Positions 1 to 11,928 are shown, numbered from the stretch's first letter. The stretch: 64,000 bases of DNA from Cranoglanis bouderius (GCA_023630585.1 CM042539.1:7367255-7431254); one strand, 5' to 3'. Numbers and translations: made by a program. The notes: generated by a model not told the origin, from the sequence alone.

Positions 1-175
1 TTTTGGGATTAAGTTCATTTTCATGGCAAAGAGGGTCTTTGAAATTAATTGCAATTCATCTGATCACTCTTCATAACATTCTGGAGTATATGCAAATTGC
101 CATCATAAAAACTGAGGCAGCACACTTTGTAAAAATTAATATTTGTGTCATTCTCAAAACTTTTGGCCACGGCTG
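1..175 (+). mobile_element. 3' end of a Tc1/mariner-type transposon
   Basis: The window opens inside the end of a Tc1/mariner element. The stretch up to the terminal 'ttttggccacggctg' followed by TA (176-177) has the usual terminal inverted repeat wording of a widespread fish Tc1-like family, in which the outer end reads as a tract ending in 'ggccacgactg' next to the TA target. The DNA just inside is what remains of the transposase C-terminus, with stop codons. The other end lies outside the window, so completeness cannot be judged. The family call is from memory of the terminal sequence and not from alignment. Confidence 0.6.
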
Positions 176-177
176 TA

Positions 178-700
178 CACTCTCAGGGAAAAAGATTAAA
201 GCTAGAACCATTAAGGGTTCTTCAGTTGTCCTTCTGGGGAATCATTAAAGGTATTGTACTATGTAGAACCTTAAAACCTTTTGCCTGCCCGAGTGTTTGC
301 CTGTCCGAAAGAGCTCCAGGTTAAACTATATTAGATAAGTAAGAACTCTTATCTATCCATAGAGCCCTTTATAAGAATGTCACAGTCAAAAATAAAACAA
401 AAACAGCAACAAATGGTTACAGAGTAAGTATGAAAAGGTTCTTTAGGGAACCAAAAATGCTTCTTATATTGCATCCCATCCCTCTATAGAACTTTTCTTC
501 ACTCTAAAAATAAAAAAATAAATCTAGAACCCTTAATGTTGTCCCTCTGGGGAAACCCTTAAAGAAACAATTAAAGGCTCTATGTAGTAAATGTTTTAAA
601 TGACAGGATTACATGTAGAACCTGTTTTACAGGTCTCTTTTTACTCAGAGTGTATCATAAATGAAACTATACACACAATAGGAACTCAGAGTTCTAAAGG
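178..700. repeat. Dispersed copy of the 'agaacccttaa...ggttctatgtagaacc' repeat family
   Basis: Short motifs such as 'gaacccttaa', 'ttcttcagttg' and 'tatgtagaacc' recur here and again at 27.72-28.08 kb and throughout the array at 34.9-37.8 kb. This stretch therefore looks like an isolated decayed piece of the same family. No coding potential is visible. Confidence 0.55.
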
Positions 701-706
701 GTTCTC

Positions 707-710
<4 letters not shown>

Positions 711-789
<79 letters not shown>
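711..789. repeat. (AT)n microsatellite
   Basis: An uninterrupted run of about 39 AT dinucleotides. The TYR-ILE repeat ORF crossing it is an artefact. Confidence 0.97.
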
Positions 790-795
<6 letters not shown>

Positions 796-799
796 TAAG

Positions 800-1100
800 A
801 GATAACACATAAGCACCCGTGTAAGGTATTAATGCAGATGTGATCATTCTGGTGTGAGGAACTGTTCTTTTGGCCAGGCAGCAGAGCAGAGCCTCCTCAC
901 AGACAGCTGAGGGCCCGAGGCTCGCTCTTCATCTTGTGATGGCAGAATGGAGGAACACCTTCATGCTCAATCAAACAGCGCTAATGAGATGAGATGAGCC
1001 AGGACGGTCAAACAGCAGCCACCGGATCCTCAGCACTTCTCCTCCTGCAGCACGGACCCCATTATATACTGAATTACAGAGCTCTCTCTTTCTGTTCACT
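800..1100. other. Non-repetitive stretch without a recognised gene
   Basis: Balanced composition around 860-1060 with no ORF of note and no recognised repeat. Nothing further can be assigned. Confidence 0.5.
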
Positions 1101-1123
1101 GAGAGAGAGTGAGACAGAGTGAC

Positions 1124-1170
<47 letters not shown>

Positions 1171-1199
1171 GAGAGACGGAGAGAGAGAGACAGAGAGAG
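1101..1199. repeat. (GA)n microsatellite at the 5' edge of a LINE fragment
   Basis: An imperfect GA tract. It abuts the first recognisable LINE codons directly, and a second GA tract abuts the LINE's 3' end at 2706. Confidence 0.93.
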
Positions 1200-2700
1200 C
1201 CTGGCCCCCAGCCTAACTCTCACTAAATCAGAAATTAAATGTCTTCTCTTTGCAGATGATCTGATCGTTCTGTCAAAAACAGAAGAGGGACTGCAGCAGC
1301 TACTTGACATCACAGAGACATTCAGTCTGATGTGGGCTCTTAAAATGAACCTGGCAAAAACCTGAATAATGATCTTCCGAAACAGATCCAGGTGTAGATA
1401 CACTTTCAGATCAGGAACCCAAGTCCTCCAGCAAACTCACACATATACTGTACCTATCTGGGACTCAAAATAAGTTCAACAGGAAATTTCTATCTAGCTG
1501 TGAATAAACTGAAAGTTAAAGCGATGAGAGTCTTCTACATGATTAAAAGAGCAATTCAACATGAAATACCTGTTCAAACCTGGCTACAAATCCTAAAAGC
1601 AATAATTGAACCAATCGCATTATACGGCAGTGAGATCTGATCTGGGGACCACTGAAATGTTGAGACTTTTCTGGATGGGGAAAAAGAAGGAACTGAAACA
1701 CTGCATATCCAAATCTGTAAAAGCATCCTAAAAGTACACAGGGCAACACTGAATAACTCACGCAGAGCCGAATTAAGACGATACATGCGCCTAATCGGTG
1801 TCCAAAAAAGAGCTCTCAAGTTCTACAACCATTTAAAATGCAGTGACCCAGCCTCATACCACGCTCAAGCCCTCTAGTGCCAGGAGGAGAACCCGGGCAG
1901 GAGCGCCCTTTCCCAGCTAGTGCTGAAACCCAGTCCAGGCCAGGACAGCACTCAGGCAATCCGGCCCAAACTAATCATAACACAACAAAAAGAGAATTAC
2001 ACGGCCGATTGGAAAGATGTCACCAAATCACAAAAGAAAATGGAACTCATTTTTATATTTGGAGCTGAAAACAGACAACACACCAGCAGAATATCTGAGT
2101 TCTGTGAGAGATCATAAGTTAAGGAAGACATTGACCAGATACAGACTCAGCAATCACCGTCTGGCCAGTGAACGAGGCCACAGACAGAGATAGACATGGC
2201 TGCTGTGTGAGGAGAGACTGTGTTCCCTGTGTGTGCAGAAAGCAGTGGAAACAGAAGAACATTTCCTGCTACACTGTGACCTTTACCAAAACATTCGATC
2301 TGTCAACTTCACAAAATTTGAAAAAATAATGCCAAATTTTATGCCGCTAGCAAATCAAGAAACATTAAGATTCGTTCTGGGAGAAAACTCAGGCCTGATC
2401 ACAACAGCAGCTGGATATGTAGCAGCCTGTCACAAGCTCAGAGAGACAGCCAGTGGACACGTCTAACCTCAGTCACATCCTTACACTTCCAAGTGTTTTA
2501 GTGATCATACAAATGTTTAAACCTGTCTTAACATTTTCTTTTTGTATATATTTGTAAAACTTGATTCTTGATTTATCTGTTTAATTTTATTTATTGTTAT
2601 TTATTTATTGTTTTATTTATGTGCATGTATTTATTTGTTTATTTCATGGCCAATGCATGTCATAATACAGTAATACAGTCATGCTAATAAAGTTTGTTTG

Positions 2701-2706
<6 letters not shown>
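1200..2706 (+). mobile_element. 5'-truncated, frameshifted LINE (non-LTR retrotransposon)
   Basis: Conceptual translation begins in the reverse transcriptase domain. The catalytic motif CLLFADDLIVLS is at 1240-1275, with the two aspartates at 1255-1260, followed by the usual EEGLQQLLD and NLAKT region. Several stops and frameshifts follow. The C-terminal Cys/His motif is visible at 2221-2277 (CSLC then EEHFLLHC) in an ORF that ends at 2466. The 3' untranslated part runs to an AATAAA at 2686-2691 and ends 'gtttgaatttga' before a GA tract. The endonuclease domain and the RT N-terminus are missing, so this is a dead, 5'-truncated copy. The motif order fits a Nimb/I-type or related LINE, but the clade is not settled here. 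Confidence 0.85.
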
Positions 2707-2758
<52 letters not shown>

Positions 2759-2771
2759 GGAGAGAGAGAGA
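2706..2771. repeat. (GA)n microsatellite at the 3' edge of the LINE
   Basis: About 66 bp of near-perfect GA directly after the LINE's 3' end. It may be the element's own tail or target sequence. Confidence 0.95.
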
Positions 2772-2779
2772 CAGTTCTG

Positions 2780-3200
2780 CAGTATTTTAAATTGTGCTAC
2801 ACCCGTTTTCTAGTGCTAGTGCATCCTGATTAAAAAAAATAAACAAATGATTGGTGATTGATCCTGAATGATCCTGATTGGTCCAGCGGCCTTTTCTCTT
2901 GTTGCTCCGCCCCCATGTTTAAACACCATAGTTATCACAGGGGGGTCACCCCCAGAAACATGCTCCATGTTATTTATTTGTCAGTAGAATCTATATAGTA
3001 TAGATGTTTTTTTGTTTGTTTGTTTTTTTTAAATCACAATTTGTCTTTTTTAGAAAAGTCCTGTAAGTTCTGGATGCCTGTGTTCTGTATGGCACACTTG
3101 CATGTGTTTACGCTTGCATGGCCACACACAACGCTCTAACCAGCTGTACCTTCTTTGGGAACTTCTGTATTTTTATTGACAGAGCAAAACTATTGCTTAA
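2780..3200. other. Intergenic, no gene seen
   Basis: Mixed AT-rich sequence with short T and A runs, no ORF and no recognised repeat. Confidence 0.5.
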
Positions 3201-3214
3201 GTATTAGTGTGCAC

Positions 3215-3340
3215 AGTGGTGCAGAGTGTAGCTCAGTCACATTCAGTAACCACTTTAATCACCTGGTGAATTAGGGGTCTATCCCAAGTGGAGGCAGGAA
3301 TAAACCCTGGAAGAAACTCCAGTCCATCGCAGGGTGCTAT

Positions 3341-3417
<77 letters not shown>

Positions 3418-3575
3418 GTCAATCATTCACATCTAGGGGCAAATTATCTTAGCCAATCCACCGACTGGGAGGGTTTTGAGAGGTTGGAGGTAGGAAAACC
3501 AAGAACCTAGCGGAAACCCACATGAGGAGAACATGGAAGGAAACTCCACACAGACCACTGTGCCACTGCACCAAA
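3215..3575 (+). repeat. Teleost dispersed repeat split by (CA)n
   Basis: The left part ('ggaagaaactccagtccatc...agggtgctatgc') and right part ('attcacatctaggggcaa', 'ggaaacccacatgagg', 'gaaactccacacagacca') are the two halves of a repeat very common in teleost genomes. A 73-bp (CA)n tract at 3342-3414 separates them. It is probably the 3' portion of an old LINE or SINE, but its class is not certain. Confidence 0.7.
3342..3414. repeat. (CA)n microsatellite
   Basis: A pure CA tract of about 36 units inside the dispersed repeat. Confidence 0.97.
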
Positions 3576-4010
3576 TGGTTTGATATTTATGTGTATAGTC
3601 TGTATGATGCATAGTCTACTCCATGTCCATTAAACACGACACAAAGTTTATTATTATTATTATTTTTTAAATGACCACAGTTTGAATATCAGTGCCTAAA
3701 CGAATGACTAGAAACCTCAGCAAATCACCTGCCATTACTCGAGTTCATAAAAACTGAAGTGAAAATACTTTGCGGCCATACAAATGACATAACTCACAAT
3801 AATTATTTCTAGACAAATGATACACGTCTTGTAGTAACCAATTTGTACCACATGATGTCAGTGTACACTTAGGCAGAACACCATACAGAATTAGAGTAGA
3901 TTTTTCACACAGAAAAATCTACACTGCAAAAAAAAAAAAAAAAATTCATAGATATTGAAATGTAGCGACTGTAATAAATATTTACACCATTCTTTCTGAG
4001 AGGAATTAAG
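3576..4010. other. Intergenic, no gene seen
   Basis: AT-rich sequence with an A18 run near 3927-3944. There is no gene, ORF or repeat I can name. Confidence 0.5.
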
Positions 4011-4019
4011 CATTCCATG

Positions 4020-4370
4020 TCATATTGTTATAGGAAAACATTCAACAGCGGGGTGGTGTGATGAAGAGGAGTCACTGTTCCCAACATACATTCCCTGTAA
4101 CAACATAACAGTGTTTTATTCCTCTTATACAACAGCAATTTGCCAACACTAACAATTTTTATGTATTAAAGAATAATGTTGTACTTGTAATGTTGTTGAA
4201 CGTCCACAAAATAAGTTAGTTTCTGATATAGCAACACCGGCTTCTCTTTTTTCTCTCTCTGGGAGTTACTGAAGTGCAATAAGTGAGTCACATCTATTGA
4301 AAATATCAAGAAAGCTACCAAATGTTATGACGTAACTGTACTTCCTAGCGTTGCCTAGCTTGGCTTCCAG
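4020..4370 (+). repeat. Dispersed repeat family X, copy 1
   Basis: It shares ordered motifs with stretches near 24.6-25.1, 28.15-28.25 (inverted), 29.2-29.4 and 41.0-41.2 kb: 'gttataggaaaacattcaac', 'ttttattcctcttatac', 'caatttgccaa' and a 'cttctcttttttctctctct' block. I read it as an old non-autonomous transposon family. No termini could be fixed. Confidence 0.55.
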
Positions 4371-4374
4371 TTTA

Positions 4375-5085
4375 AACTAAACCTGATTCGCAAAAATAAT
4401 TATAGCTATGCTTTTATTCGGATGGACAAAATGAAAATGTTGAATGTTGAAATGTTGATGATATATTTATATTATTAATCCCCAGGTTCTGTCCTGTCTT
4501 AATACCATACACAATATTTTCTCAAGTCTCCAGGCAGGTGGACTTTTAGAAACGGTAAATGTGTTTGAGAACACAATCGGGCAACACGTCACCAAACAAA
4601 AACAGTACAAATCATCTAAAACAAACAAACAAACAAACAAATCAGAATACATTAACAGTAATAGCCCGCTGTTTTTTCCCAATAGTAATAAAACATCATG
4701 CAGCTTTTGTCTCAGTATTTAATAACACATTCCATTGAACTGTAGTTTATGTGTGCTTTATTTTGTGTGCCCATTTTAATACATTGTGTTTATTACATTC
4801 AGGTTTATGACTGACACAGATTCATATCCAGAATACCAGAGGTGGAGAACGGTTTACATCTGACTACATTATTTTTTTGCTTCCACTATCAGTTTTGTGC
4901 TGTATTCAATTGTAACTGAGGAAAAAAATCATAAGTAATTGACTTTCACACCAGTTTAATGTGAGTGAGTGAGTGTTACTGCAGGTGCAGAGGAGCTTTT
5001 TCAACTTACTGTTTACATTCACGTTCAACTCAGATATATAACTCATTCACAGGGATGTGTGGGGTGGACGATCATTATCTTTTCA
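4375..5085. other. Intergenic, no gene seen
   Basis: AT-rich sequence with a short (AAAC)n run near 4620-4640. It holds no credible gene; the ORFs crossing it are short and without domains. Confidence 0.5.
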
Positions 5086-5087
5086 TC

Positions 5088-5275
5088 TATCCATCCATCC
5101 ATCTTTTCCTCCTACACCCATCCCTCCATCTACCCATCATCCATTCATCCATCCATCTGTCAAACCATCCATCCATCCATCTATTTATCATTACACCCAT
5201 CCATTCATGCATACATCCATCCATCCAACCATCCATCCATTTATCATTACACCCATCCATCCACTTCAATACACT
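5088..5275. repeat. (TCCA)n-rich field, part 1
   Basis: Imperfect tetranucleotide ATCC/TCCA array. The Ser-Ile-His-Pro repeat ORFs here are artefacts. Confidence 0.95.
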
Positions 5276-5415
5276 TAGTGCATAGTGACATTCCTGTACC
5301 ATCCTGATTGACCCATATGTTGATGATGTGTATCATTTGGACTGATTGATTGAATCGTCATCAATCTTTCATGTTAATTCTGCATGCAGAAAAAAAATCT
5401 ATTGGCATAGAGGCC
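5271..5415 (+). repeat. ~140-bp direct duplicate, copy A
   Basis: This stretch, from 'gcatagtgacattcctgta' to 'ggcatagaggcc', recurs in the same orientation at 8160-8301 with only scattered substitutions. Copy A sits inside the (TCCA)n field; copy B does not. Confidence 0.9.
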
Positions 5416-6192
5416 ATCTATCCATCCATCCATTTATCTTTTCATCCATCCAAACATCCATCCATCCATCCATCCATCCATCCATCTTTTCATCCTACAC
5501 CCATCCCTCCATCTACCCATCATCCATCCATCCATCCATCTGTCAAACCATCCATCCATCTATCACCATCATTACACCCATCCTTCCATCCTCCCATCAT
5601 CCATCCATCCATCTGTCAAACCGTCCATCTGTCCACTCATCTATTTATCATTACACCAATCCATTCATCTAGCAAATCATCATTTGTCCATCCATCCATC
5701 CATTCATCCATCCGTCAAACCATCCATCCATTCATTCATTTATCATTACACCCATACATCCATCCATCCATCAAACCATTTTTGATTCTTTTTTTTTATT
5801 GTTCTGATATCTTCTTGCAGTGTACCTATGAACCATTTAATCCACCCATCGCTCCACCCATCCATCAATTTATTTATCTGTTCTTTCTGCATCTTTCTGC
5901 TGTGCACCATTCATCCATTCATTCATCTATGAACCCTTTAAATCATATATCATCCATTAATTTACCTGTCCTTTTGGCATTTTTCTCCAGTGCACTTAGA
6001 CATTTATCCATATATCCATGAACCCATTAATCCATACATCTTTCATTTTTCGATCCATCTATTTATCCGTTCTTTCTGTATCTTTCTGCAGCATATATAT
6101 CCATCTATCCATCCATCTATTTATCTATAATTTCTGCATTTTTTACAGCATACCTGCACATTCATCCATCCATCCATCCATCCATCCATCCA
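5415..6192. repeat. (TCCA)n-rich field, part 2
   Basis: A degenerate ATCC array continues with interruptions such as 'tttctgcatctttctgcag'. The latter repeats near 5880-5900, 6070-6090 and 6135-6150, which suggests a longer higher-order unit of about 100 to 200 bp with the tetranucleotide between. It is not coding. Confidence 0.88.
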
Positions 6193-6224
6193 CCTGTTCT
6201 CTGTGCCTCTTTCTGTAGTGTAAG

Positions 6225-6680
6225 TGAAGGTCAGTGTGTTGTTGTAAGCAACACAGCGTCCCCGCAGCGTCAGCATTAACACCTCTCTGATCCTGTTTTG
6301 TGGAATTGCTCCACTCGCACGGTGCTTTGTGTCTTCACAGTCCTGCGGCGTGAGAGCGCTGAAGCTTCCCGCGTATAATACATGCTAATTAAGTTATTTC
6401 TCCAGCTCTCTTTGTGCCTTTAACTAACATCAGTTGCTTAGCAACAGAATTGGATCAAGAGATGTTCTTCTTCTTCTTTTTTCCCCCCTCACCCTGTAGC
6501 AATTTCATCATTTCAAAGTGGTCACTTCATACCAATTAATCTGTGTTCTTCATGTGAGAGTGGCCGGTGTGGCTGCGCGCGCCGCTCTGTCCTACCCTGG
6601 GGCATGATGAGAATAATGATGCACACGCTCTGCAGAGAGGATGGACTTACCTCGTCCGTCTGCTGCCATGGGGCGGTGGT
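6225..6680. other. Non-repetitive block, possible conserved non-coding element
   Basis: Balanced-composition unique sequence with homeodomain-like AATTAA and TTAATC cores and a palindromic 'gttgcttagcaac' at 6433-6445. There is no ORF. The regulatory call is compositional only. Confidence 0.35.
6433..6445. promoter_or_regulatory. RFX X-box-like palindrome
   Basis: GTTGCTTAGCAAC is a near-perfect inverted repeat of the GTTGC half site recognised by RFX winged-helix factors. A single match of this length can occur by chance; function is inferred only. Confidence 0.35.
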
Positions 6681-6691
6681 GTAGTTCATAG

Positions 6692-6697
<6 letters not shown>

Positions 6698-6729
<32 letters not shown>
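6698..6729. repeat. (GT)n microsatellite
   Basis: A pure GT run of about 16 units. Confidence 0.95.
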
Positions 6730-6731
<2 letters not shown>

Positions 6732-7975
6732 CGAAACACTGATGATTGGAACATTTTAATTTAATCCAGGAAAGAGTGGTTCAGTGATCAGTGTCATTAA
6801 ATCGGATCAATTTACGAGTCAATCCTTATAAATATTTCACGCTTTCTCTTTCTCATATTCTTCTCTCAGGAGACAATTCTATTCTGATTATTCAATTCTG
6901 ACTTCTTTTAAATCTCAAAGACAAGACGTCAAGATCAAGACTCAGAAATCCCTTTTGGGTGAAATGTCAGACAGATGATTATAGTTCTCAAGTCTTCATT
7001 AATCTCATCGAGTCCACGCACTGAGCTTCATCGTCTGTATCGGTTAATCATTTCGTTAAAGATTTAAAAAGTGAAAATGTTTTCCAGCATCTGCATGGAG
7101 TGGAGTACATTTAATCATTTACAAAGGTGCACCACATTCACATTTTCAGGTAAAACATATATATAAAACAAGAACATTTTAATAATCTGATTTGATTTGA
7201 TCATTAATTTAACATTTTCTGACCACATTCCATTGCTCTGCTAATCTGCTTTTTTTTTTGTCTTTTATGGTAGATTTTTTTTATCAACAGGGGGCGCTAT
7301 TATCTCTCATTTGCAGGGATTTAAAACGCTTGCAGGTGATTAGGTAAGAGATTTGGAGTTCTAGTTTTGTCTATTACCCATGTGATCATGTTTAAAGATA
7401 TTTAGTAGATATTTGTAATAAATCACGGGAATTCTGGGAAGCAGCTCACTCAGGTGGCAAATTTATAGCTATACTTTTCTCTCCAATGTTCACCAAACAT
7501 GACAGAGGTTTAAGGTTTTGTCCTAATAACCACAAGGTTGTGAGGTCAAATCCCAGGACTGTCAGTGATGATCTTAAATGAGACCCTTATCTCTGTGCTT
7601 AAAACATGTGCTTATTCGGTTTACTTTAATCACTGTAGATCAAATCTTAAACTGGGAAATGAATAAATGACAATTTTCTCCTAATGTGAGTTGGGTTTGT
7701 AAATATTCAAAGAATATAAAGTGTAAAATAATCACTGTAAGCTTAATGTGTGAGGCAACTGTTAGCATGTCCTGATTTGAAGAAAAATAAAATGATAAAT
7801 TAATTTAGAAATATTAAATAAAGACAATTATCACACAGAGTTTACCTGAGCAAATATACAGAACTTACCAGTGATATTAATTTGTGATGTGTGTATGTGT
7901 GTGTGTGTGCATGTGTGTGTCCGATGTTAAATTAACACCTACTGTGTACACTGAAGCCTACTTAATTTAACAATT
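6730..7975. other. AT-rich intergenic, no gene seen
   Basis: No ORF over 60 codons. It contains short AT-rich runs and a small GT tract near 7890-7920. No repeat family is recognised. Confidence 0.5.
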
Positions 7976-7976
7976 A

Positions 7977-8022
7977 AGCCCTAAGCCTAACCCTAACCCT
8001 AACCCAATTAACCCTAACCCTA
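7977..8022. repeat. Short interstitial telomeric-type repeat
   Basis: Contains about six CCCTAA-type units with interruptions ('ccctaagcctaaccctaac' then 'ccaattaaccctaaccctag'). This is the C-strand vertebrate telomere hexamer inside chromosomal DNA. Confidence 0.85.
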
Positions 8023-8159
8023 GATTTTCCCCTTTCATTTAAACACAAAACATCCTTTTTAAAAAGAAAAGTACACTAAAATAAATATTATGAGCCATTT
8101 TTCCCCTCTTGTACATTAGTTTTGAGCATGTACCTCAATATGAAACACTTCACACTTAA

Positions 8160-8301
8160 ATACTGCATAGTGACATTCCTGTAGTATCCTGATTGACCCA
8201 CATGTTGATGATGTGTATCATTTGAACAGATTGATTGATTCATTATGGATCATTCATGTTAATTCTGCATGCAGAAAAAAAAATCTAATGGCATAGAGGC
8301 C
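8160..8301 (+). repeat. ~140-bp direct duplicate, copy B
   Basis: Same orientation as 5271-5415, about 2.9 kb away. It is followed by A-rich and T-rich low-complexity sequence up to about 8440. Confidence 0.9.
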
Positions 8302-8439
8302 TGCAAAAAAACAAACAAACAAAAAAAAAAACACAGAAACAAATCAATGAAAACATTCTTTTTTTCTTTTCTTTTCTTTTTTCTTTTCTTTCTTTCTTTT
8401 TTTAATTTTTTTTTTAATTATTATTATTATTTTTTAGAT

Positions 8440-9130
8440 ATGTGAATGTAATTCATTGCATTTTGAACTATAATGGTCTAAAACGTTTCACCTAGCAACC
8501 TATCCTGATCAGGAGTAAAATTGACATTTATATCAATTAATCCATGGTGTATTAACAAATAAAATTAAGCTACACTGTCCAGCCAGGTGAAGAAATAGAT
8601 ATGATTTAAAGGCTGTATAGAGAAATGATTTATCTGCATTTTCCTCACTAGGATTTAAAAGCAAACATCTTAAAGCTTTTAAATCCAGCAATTATAATTT
8701 TTCCTATGTTAGAAGGCAATAAAAGAAATTCAGCACCACAAGAACTGGACAGCGGCTTGATTCCAGTATAAATAATGCACACAGTTTCCATAATCCATAT
8801 AAAAAATATAATATTTTTCCATAAAAAGTGAACTCATCCATAGCTTTCTTTGTCGCTGGGGGTGGTGCCATTAAGGGGACACCTACTGTACCTTTAATAG
8901 CACCTTTAAAGCTTTACTCTGAAAACTATTTACCTTTAAATCATTCACATATCCATATTGTTATATATTAAAGACACAAAAGTGACAAGGAAAGGTATTT
9001 TTGTTTTTTGCTTTTCTGAGAGCTTCCCATACTGTCTGTACATGTAACCAAAAGATCCAAACCCAGACCTAATGATACAGTCACGTTTTATTTTTTTATT
9101 CGAAATATTAAAATGCATGAGCAATGCAGT
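8440..9130. other. Intergenic, with a possible dispersed repeat at 8850-8960
   Basis: The segment 'tcgctgggggtggtgccatt' through 'tacctttaatagcacc' resembles a short repeat seen in many fish genomes. The rest is AT-rich and unassigned. No gene. Confidence 0.4.
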
Positions 9131-9139
9131 AATGACTGA

Positions 9140-9270
9140 AAATTTTGGGCTTTTTTTGGTGTGTGATGGTGGAAGGCTCCGCTCTTGGCATTCACCGCGT
9201 GCCTTAATTGTAAGACATTAAATCAAGGTCCGCTGTGAACACGGAGAGCTAGAGTCTCAGATCAATTGCA
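9140..9270. other. Non-repetitive block, possible conserved non-coding element
   Basis: Unique sequence with 'ccgctcttggcattcaccg' and 'ccttaattgtaagacatt' just before a (CA)n tract. No ORF; the call rests on composition. Confidence 0.3.
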
Positions 9271-9272
9271 AT

Positions 9273-9274
<2 letters not shown>

Positions 9275-9331
<57 letters not shown>
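9275..9331. repeat. (CA)n microsatellite
   Basis: A near-pure CA run. The Val-Cys repeat ORF on the opposite strand is an artefact. Confidence 0.97.
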
Positions 9332-9332
<1 letters not shown>

Positions 9333-9339
9333 ACACACA

Positions 9340-9827
9340 CATACACTGATTTATTCCCATAACCTAATACCAAACCACCCCCCCTCTTTTTTCCCACCTC
9401 AAACCCAACTCCAGTACAAGCAGCTGTGATATCACCGGCTCCTTGAAAAAAAAAAAATCCATATTCATCCTGTTTCACGTTCCGGCGCGTGACTCTCAGT
9501 CGTCTGGTCGGTATCCTGTGAGCACCGCCTTTCATTAAGTGCTTAAAAGTGATGAGGAGTGGATGGGAGGGAAAAAGAAAAAACCACACAAGCCAGGCTG
9601 ATTTGCCTACTCAATTGTCGGTGCTAAAACACTGCATGATTCGTGTATAAGATGGACGTTGCCTTCATCCTTCATCCTTTAAAAAAAAATTGGTTCAAAA
9701 ATCAAATCTGCGAGGCCACCTTCATGGATTTAACATGAGATCTGCTTCAAATAGGAAGTCTGATCTCTTCCAAAAAAAATATATTTGTCGCATGATGTCT
9801 TCTGGATCAAGTACCTACAAGATGAAA

Positions 9828-9858
<31 letters not shown>

Positions 9859-10453
9859 AACACACATTAGGTTTTCAATCATGTGTAGCAAATTCATGTT
9901 TCTTTCTTCAGGAATGGTAATGCATTTTCCGAAAAACAACAACGACGACAAAAAAATCAACAACACGGACACCATAATCCAAACTCGGGTGCGTGCCGTG
10001 AAATTGCCCTGATCTCCTGCGTCCTGTTCTTTATTCCCCCTGCTCTCTGGTTCACTTTAGGCATTAATAATCGCCCTCCAACCAAACAAATAAAGCATCT
10101 GGTGCGGGATGCTGCCTCTGCTGCCGGTAGTGACGTCACCGATCATCTCCCCGTGCCCTTGAAAACTAAAAGTGAGGCACGTTGCTCTGACATAATCGCT
10201 CTATTTATACACCACCACCACCCCCTATCCATCTCTCTCTCTCTCTGTCTCTCTCTCGCACACACACACACACACACATAGGGATTTGTCACATTAATCA
10301 CCACACTGATAGGTTTTAAAGATGTGACCTCTTTAGATAGTCCAATATGCAAATTAGTTTTGGGTTGCAGTGTGTTCCTATTGGCTACGCCTATAACACG
10401 GATTATATAATGCATATTATAGGTTGCAGATTCCTTCCGGATCTCAAATGTGT

Positions 10454-10486
<33 letters not shown>

Positions 10487-11880
10487 ACAATACACCATGG
10501 TACACACTGATACACTGCACCTATGCATGCTGACACTCAAAGATTTTCATAGCAATTTTTTTTTTTTTTACCTCAAAGATTCCACACACAAGTATTCAGG
10601 ATCTTCTGGGTTCGCATTTAATATTCTATAACGCTCTCCAGACTATATCTCCATTAATGTTTCACATTACTGCTAACAGCATTAGCACGCCTCAGGCTAC
10701 AGCTGATGTAATGTGAAATTCAGTAAGCTGCCATCAACAGCCTGAGAAGCACTTAGAACAGTGCAGAGCATCATACCTTTACTGAGGAGCTCCTAGCAAT
10801 CGCATCATCATCATCATCCATATCATCATCATCATTATCATAATTGCTTGCAAGACAGTTTTCACGTTTTTGCAAAAAGAAAAAAAAAAGTGCATGATGT
10901 TCATTTGTAAAATTACAAGTTGTGTGGTGCCTGAAAGAAGAACCGTGCACTCACAGACAAAGACAAACCTCATTTCATAAAGAAAATACAAACAATGCAC
11001 TTCCTCGAGACATGCACAAAGTTATTACACCCTACTGATTCAATGCACAGCCTCTGATTATGCAGCGCTGAAAAAAAAATAAAAATAATTCTGTCCCGGT
11101 TGTCGCACCGTACACAACCATCTATTGTCTCTGAGAACAGGGCGATGATGAAGCAAAGCAGGACATCCATCTCAAGAAAGAAAGAAAAAAAGACACACAC
11201 AAAAAACCCCGTCGTGTATACCTTAGGATGCGCACTGACTTATGAAACACGACGTGTCTTGAATGATAATGTAGCCTAATGTCTTTCTCTTTTTGCCCTT
11301 TTTATTTTTTATTTTGCGGCTTCCGCATAACAATAGCAAGTGCAGCGCGCGAGCACACTCACACCGATACTGAGACCTTCATGGAGAGCTTTAAGTAGCC
11401 TACGAGTCGTTTTTCATTTCGTTTAATGCGCAAAAAAATAAATAAATAAATAAAACCACACATTTTCTGCACACATCAATGCATGATAATAAGCAAAATT
11501 AGCTAATTGCATTCCTCGATGCAGTCCTACCTGATTTACTTACACTCCATGTTGGATGGGAGATGGGATGAGGCGCGAGACGTATCCGCTATTCTTTCCC
11601 CGTCCATTTGTCATGAATTAAAAGCTCACTGTTGATGTTGTTGTTGTTGTTGCTTTATTATTATTATTATTATTTTTTTAATTATTTTATTTTAGCCCAT
11701 TCCTGCTTCCATCGGCAGTATGCGTGTGAGTGTGTGTAGCAGGAAGCGTCCGTTGTGCGGCTTGCCCTCTGTTGGAGTGAGTCAGGGGGGCTGGAGAGCC
11801 TCTGCAAAGCATGGCTGCGCTTTTTTCCCCCTACCCCCCTCCCCCACCCGAAAGAGGGCAGGTCGCTGTGTGCATTATAA
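9340..11880. other. Mostly unique intergenic sequence with small CA tracts
   Basis: Short CA tracts lie at 9835-9866, 10259-10280 and 10457-10484. A (CAT)n run is at 10804-10835 and a (TTG)n/(TTA)n stretch is near 11636-11680. Between them is balanced sequence that might include regulatory elements. The ORFs are short, overlap the CA tracts and show no domain. Confidence 0.5.
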
Positions 11881-11883
11881 TGA

Positions 11884-11889
<6 letters not shown>

Positions 11890-11928
<39 letters not shown>

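Noticed and set aside
4965..6218. ORFs of 106-223 codons rich in Ser-Ile-His-Pro
   Set aside because: They translate the (TCCA)n array, are open in several frames and on both strands, and have no non-repeat domain.
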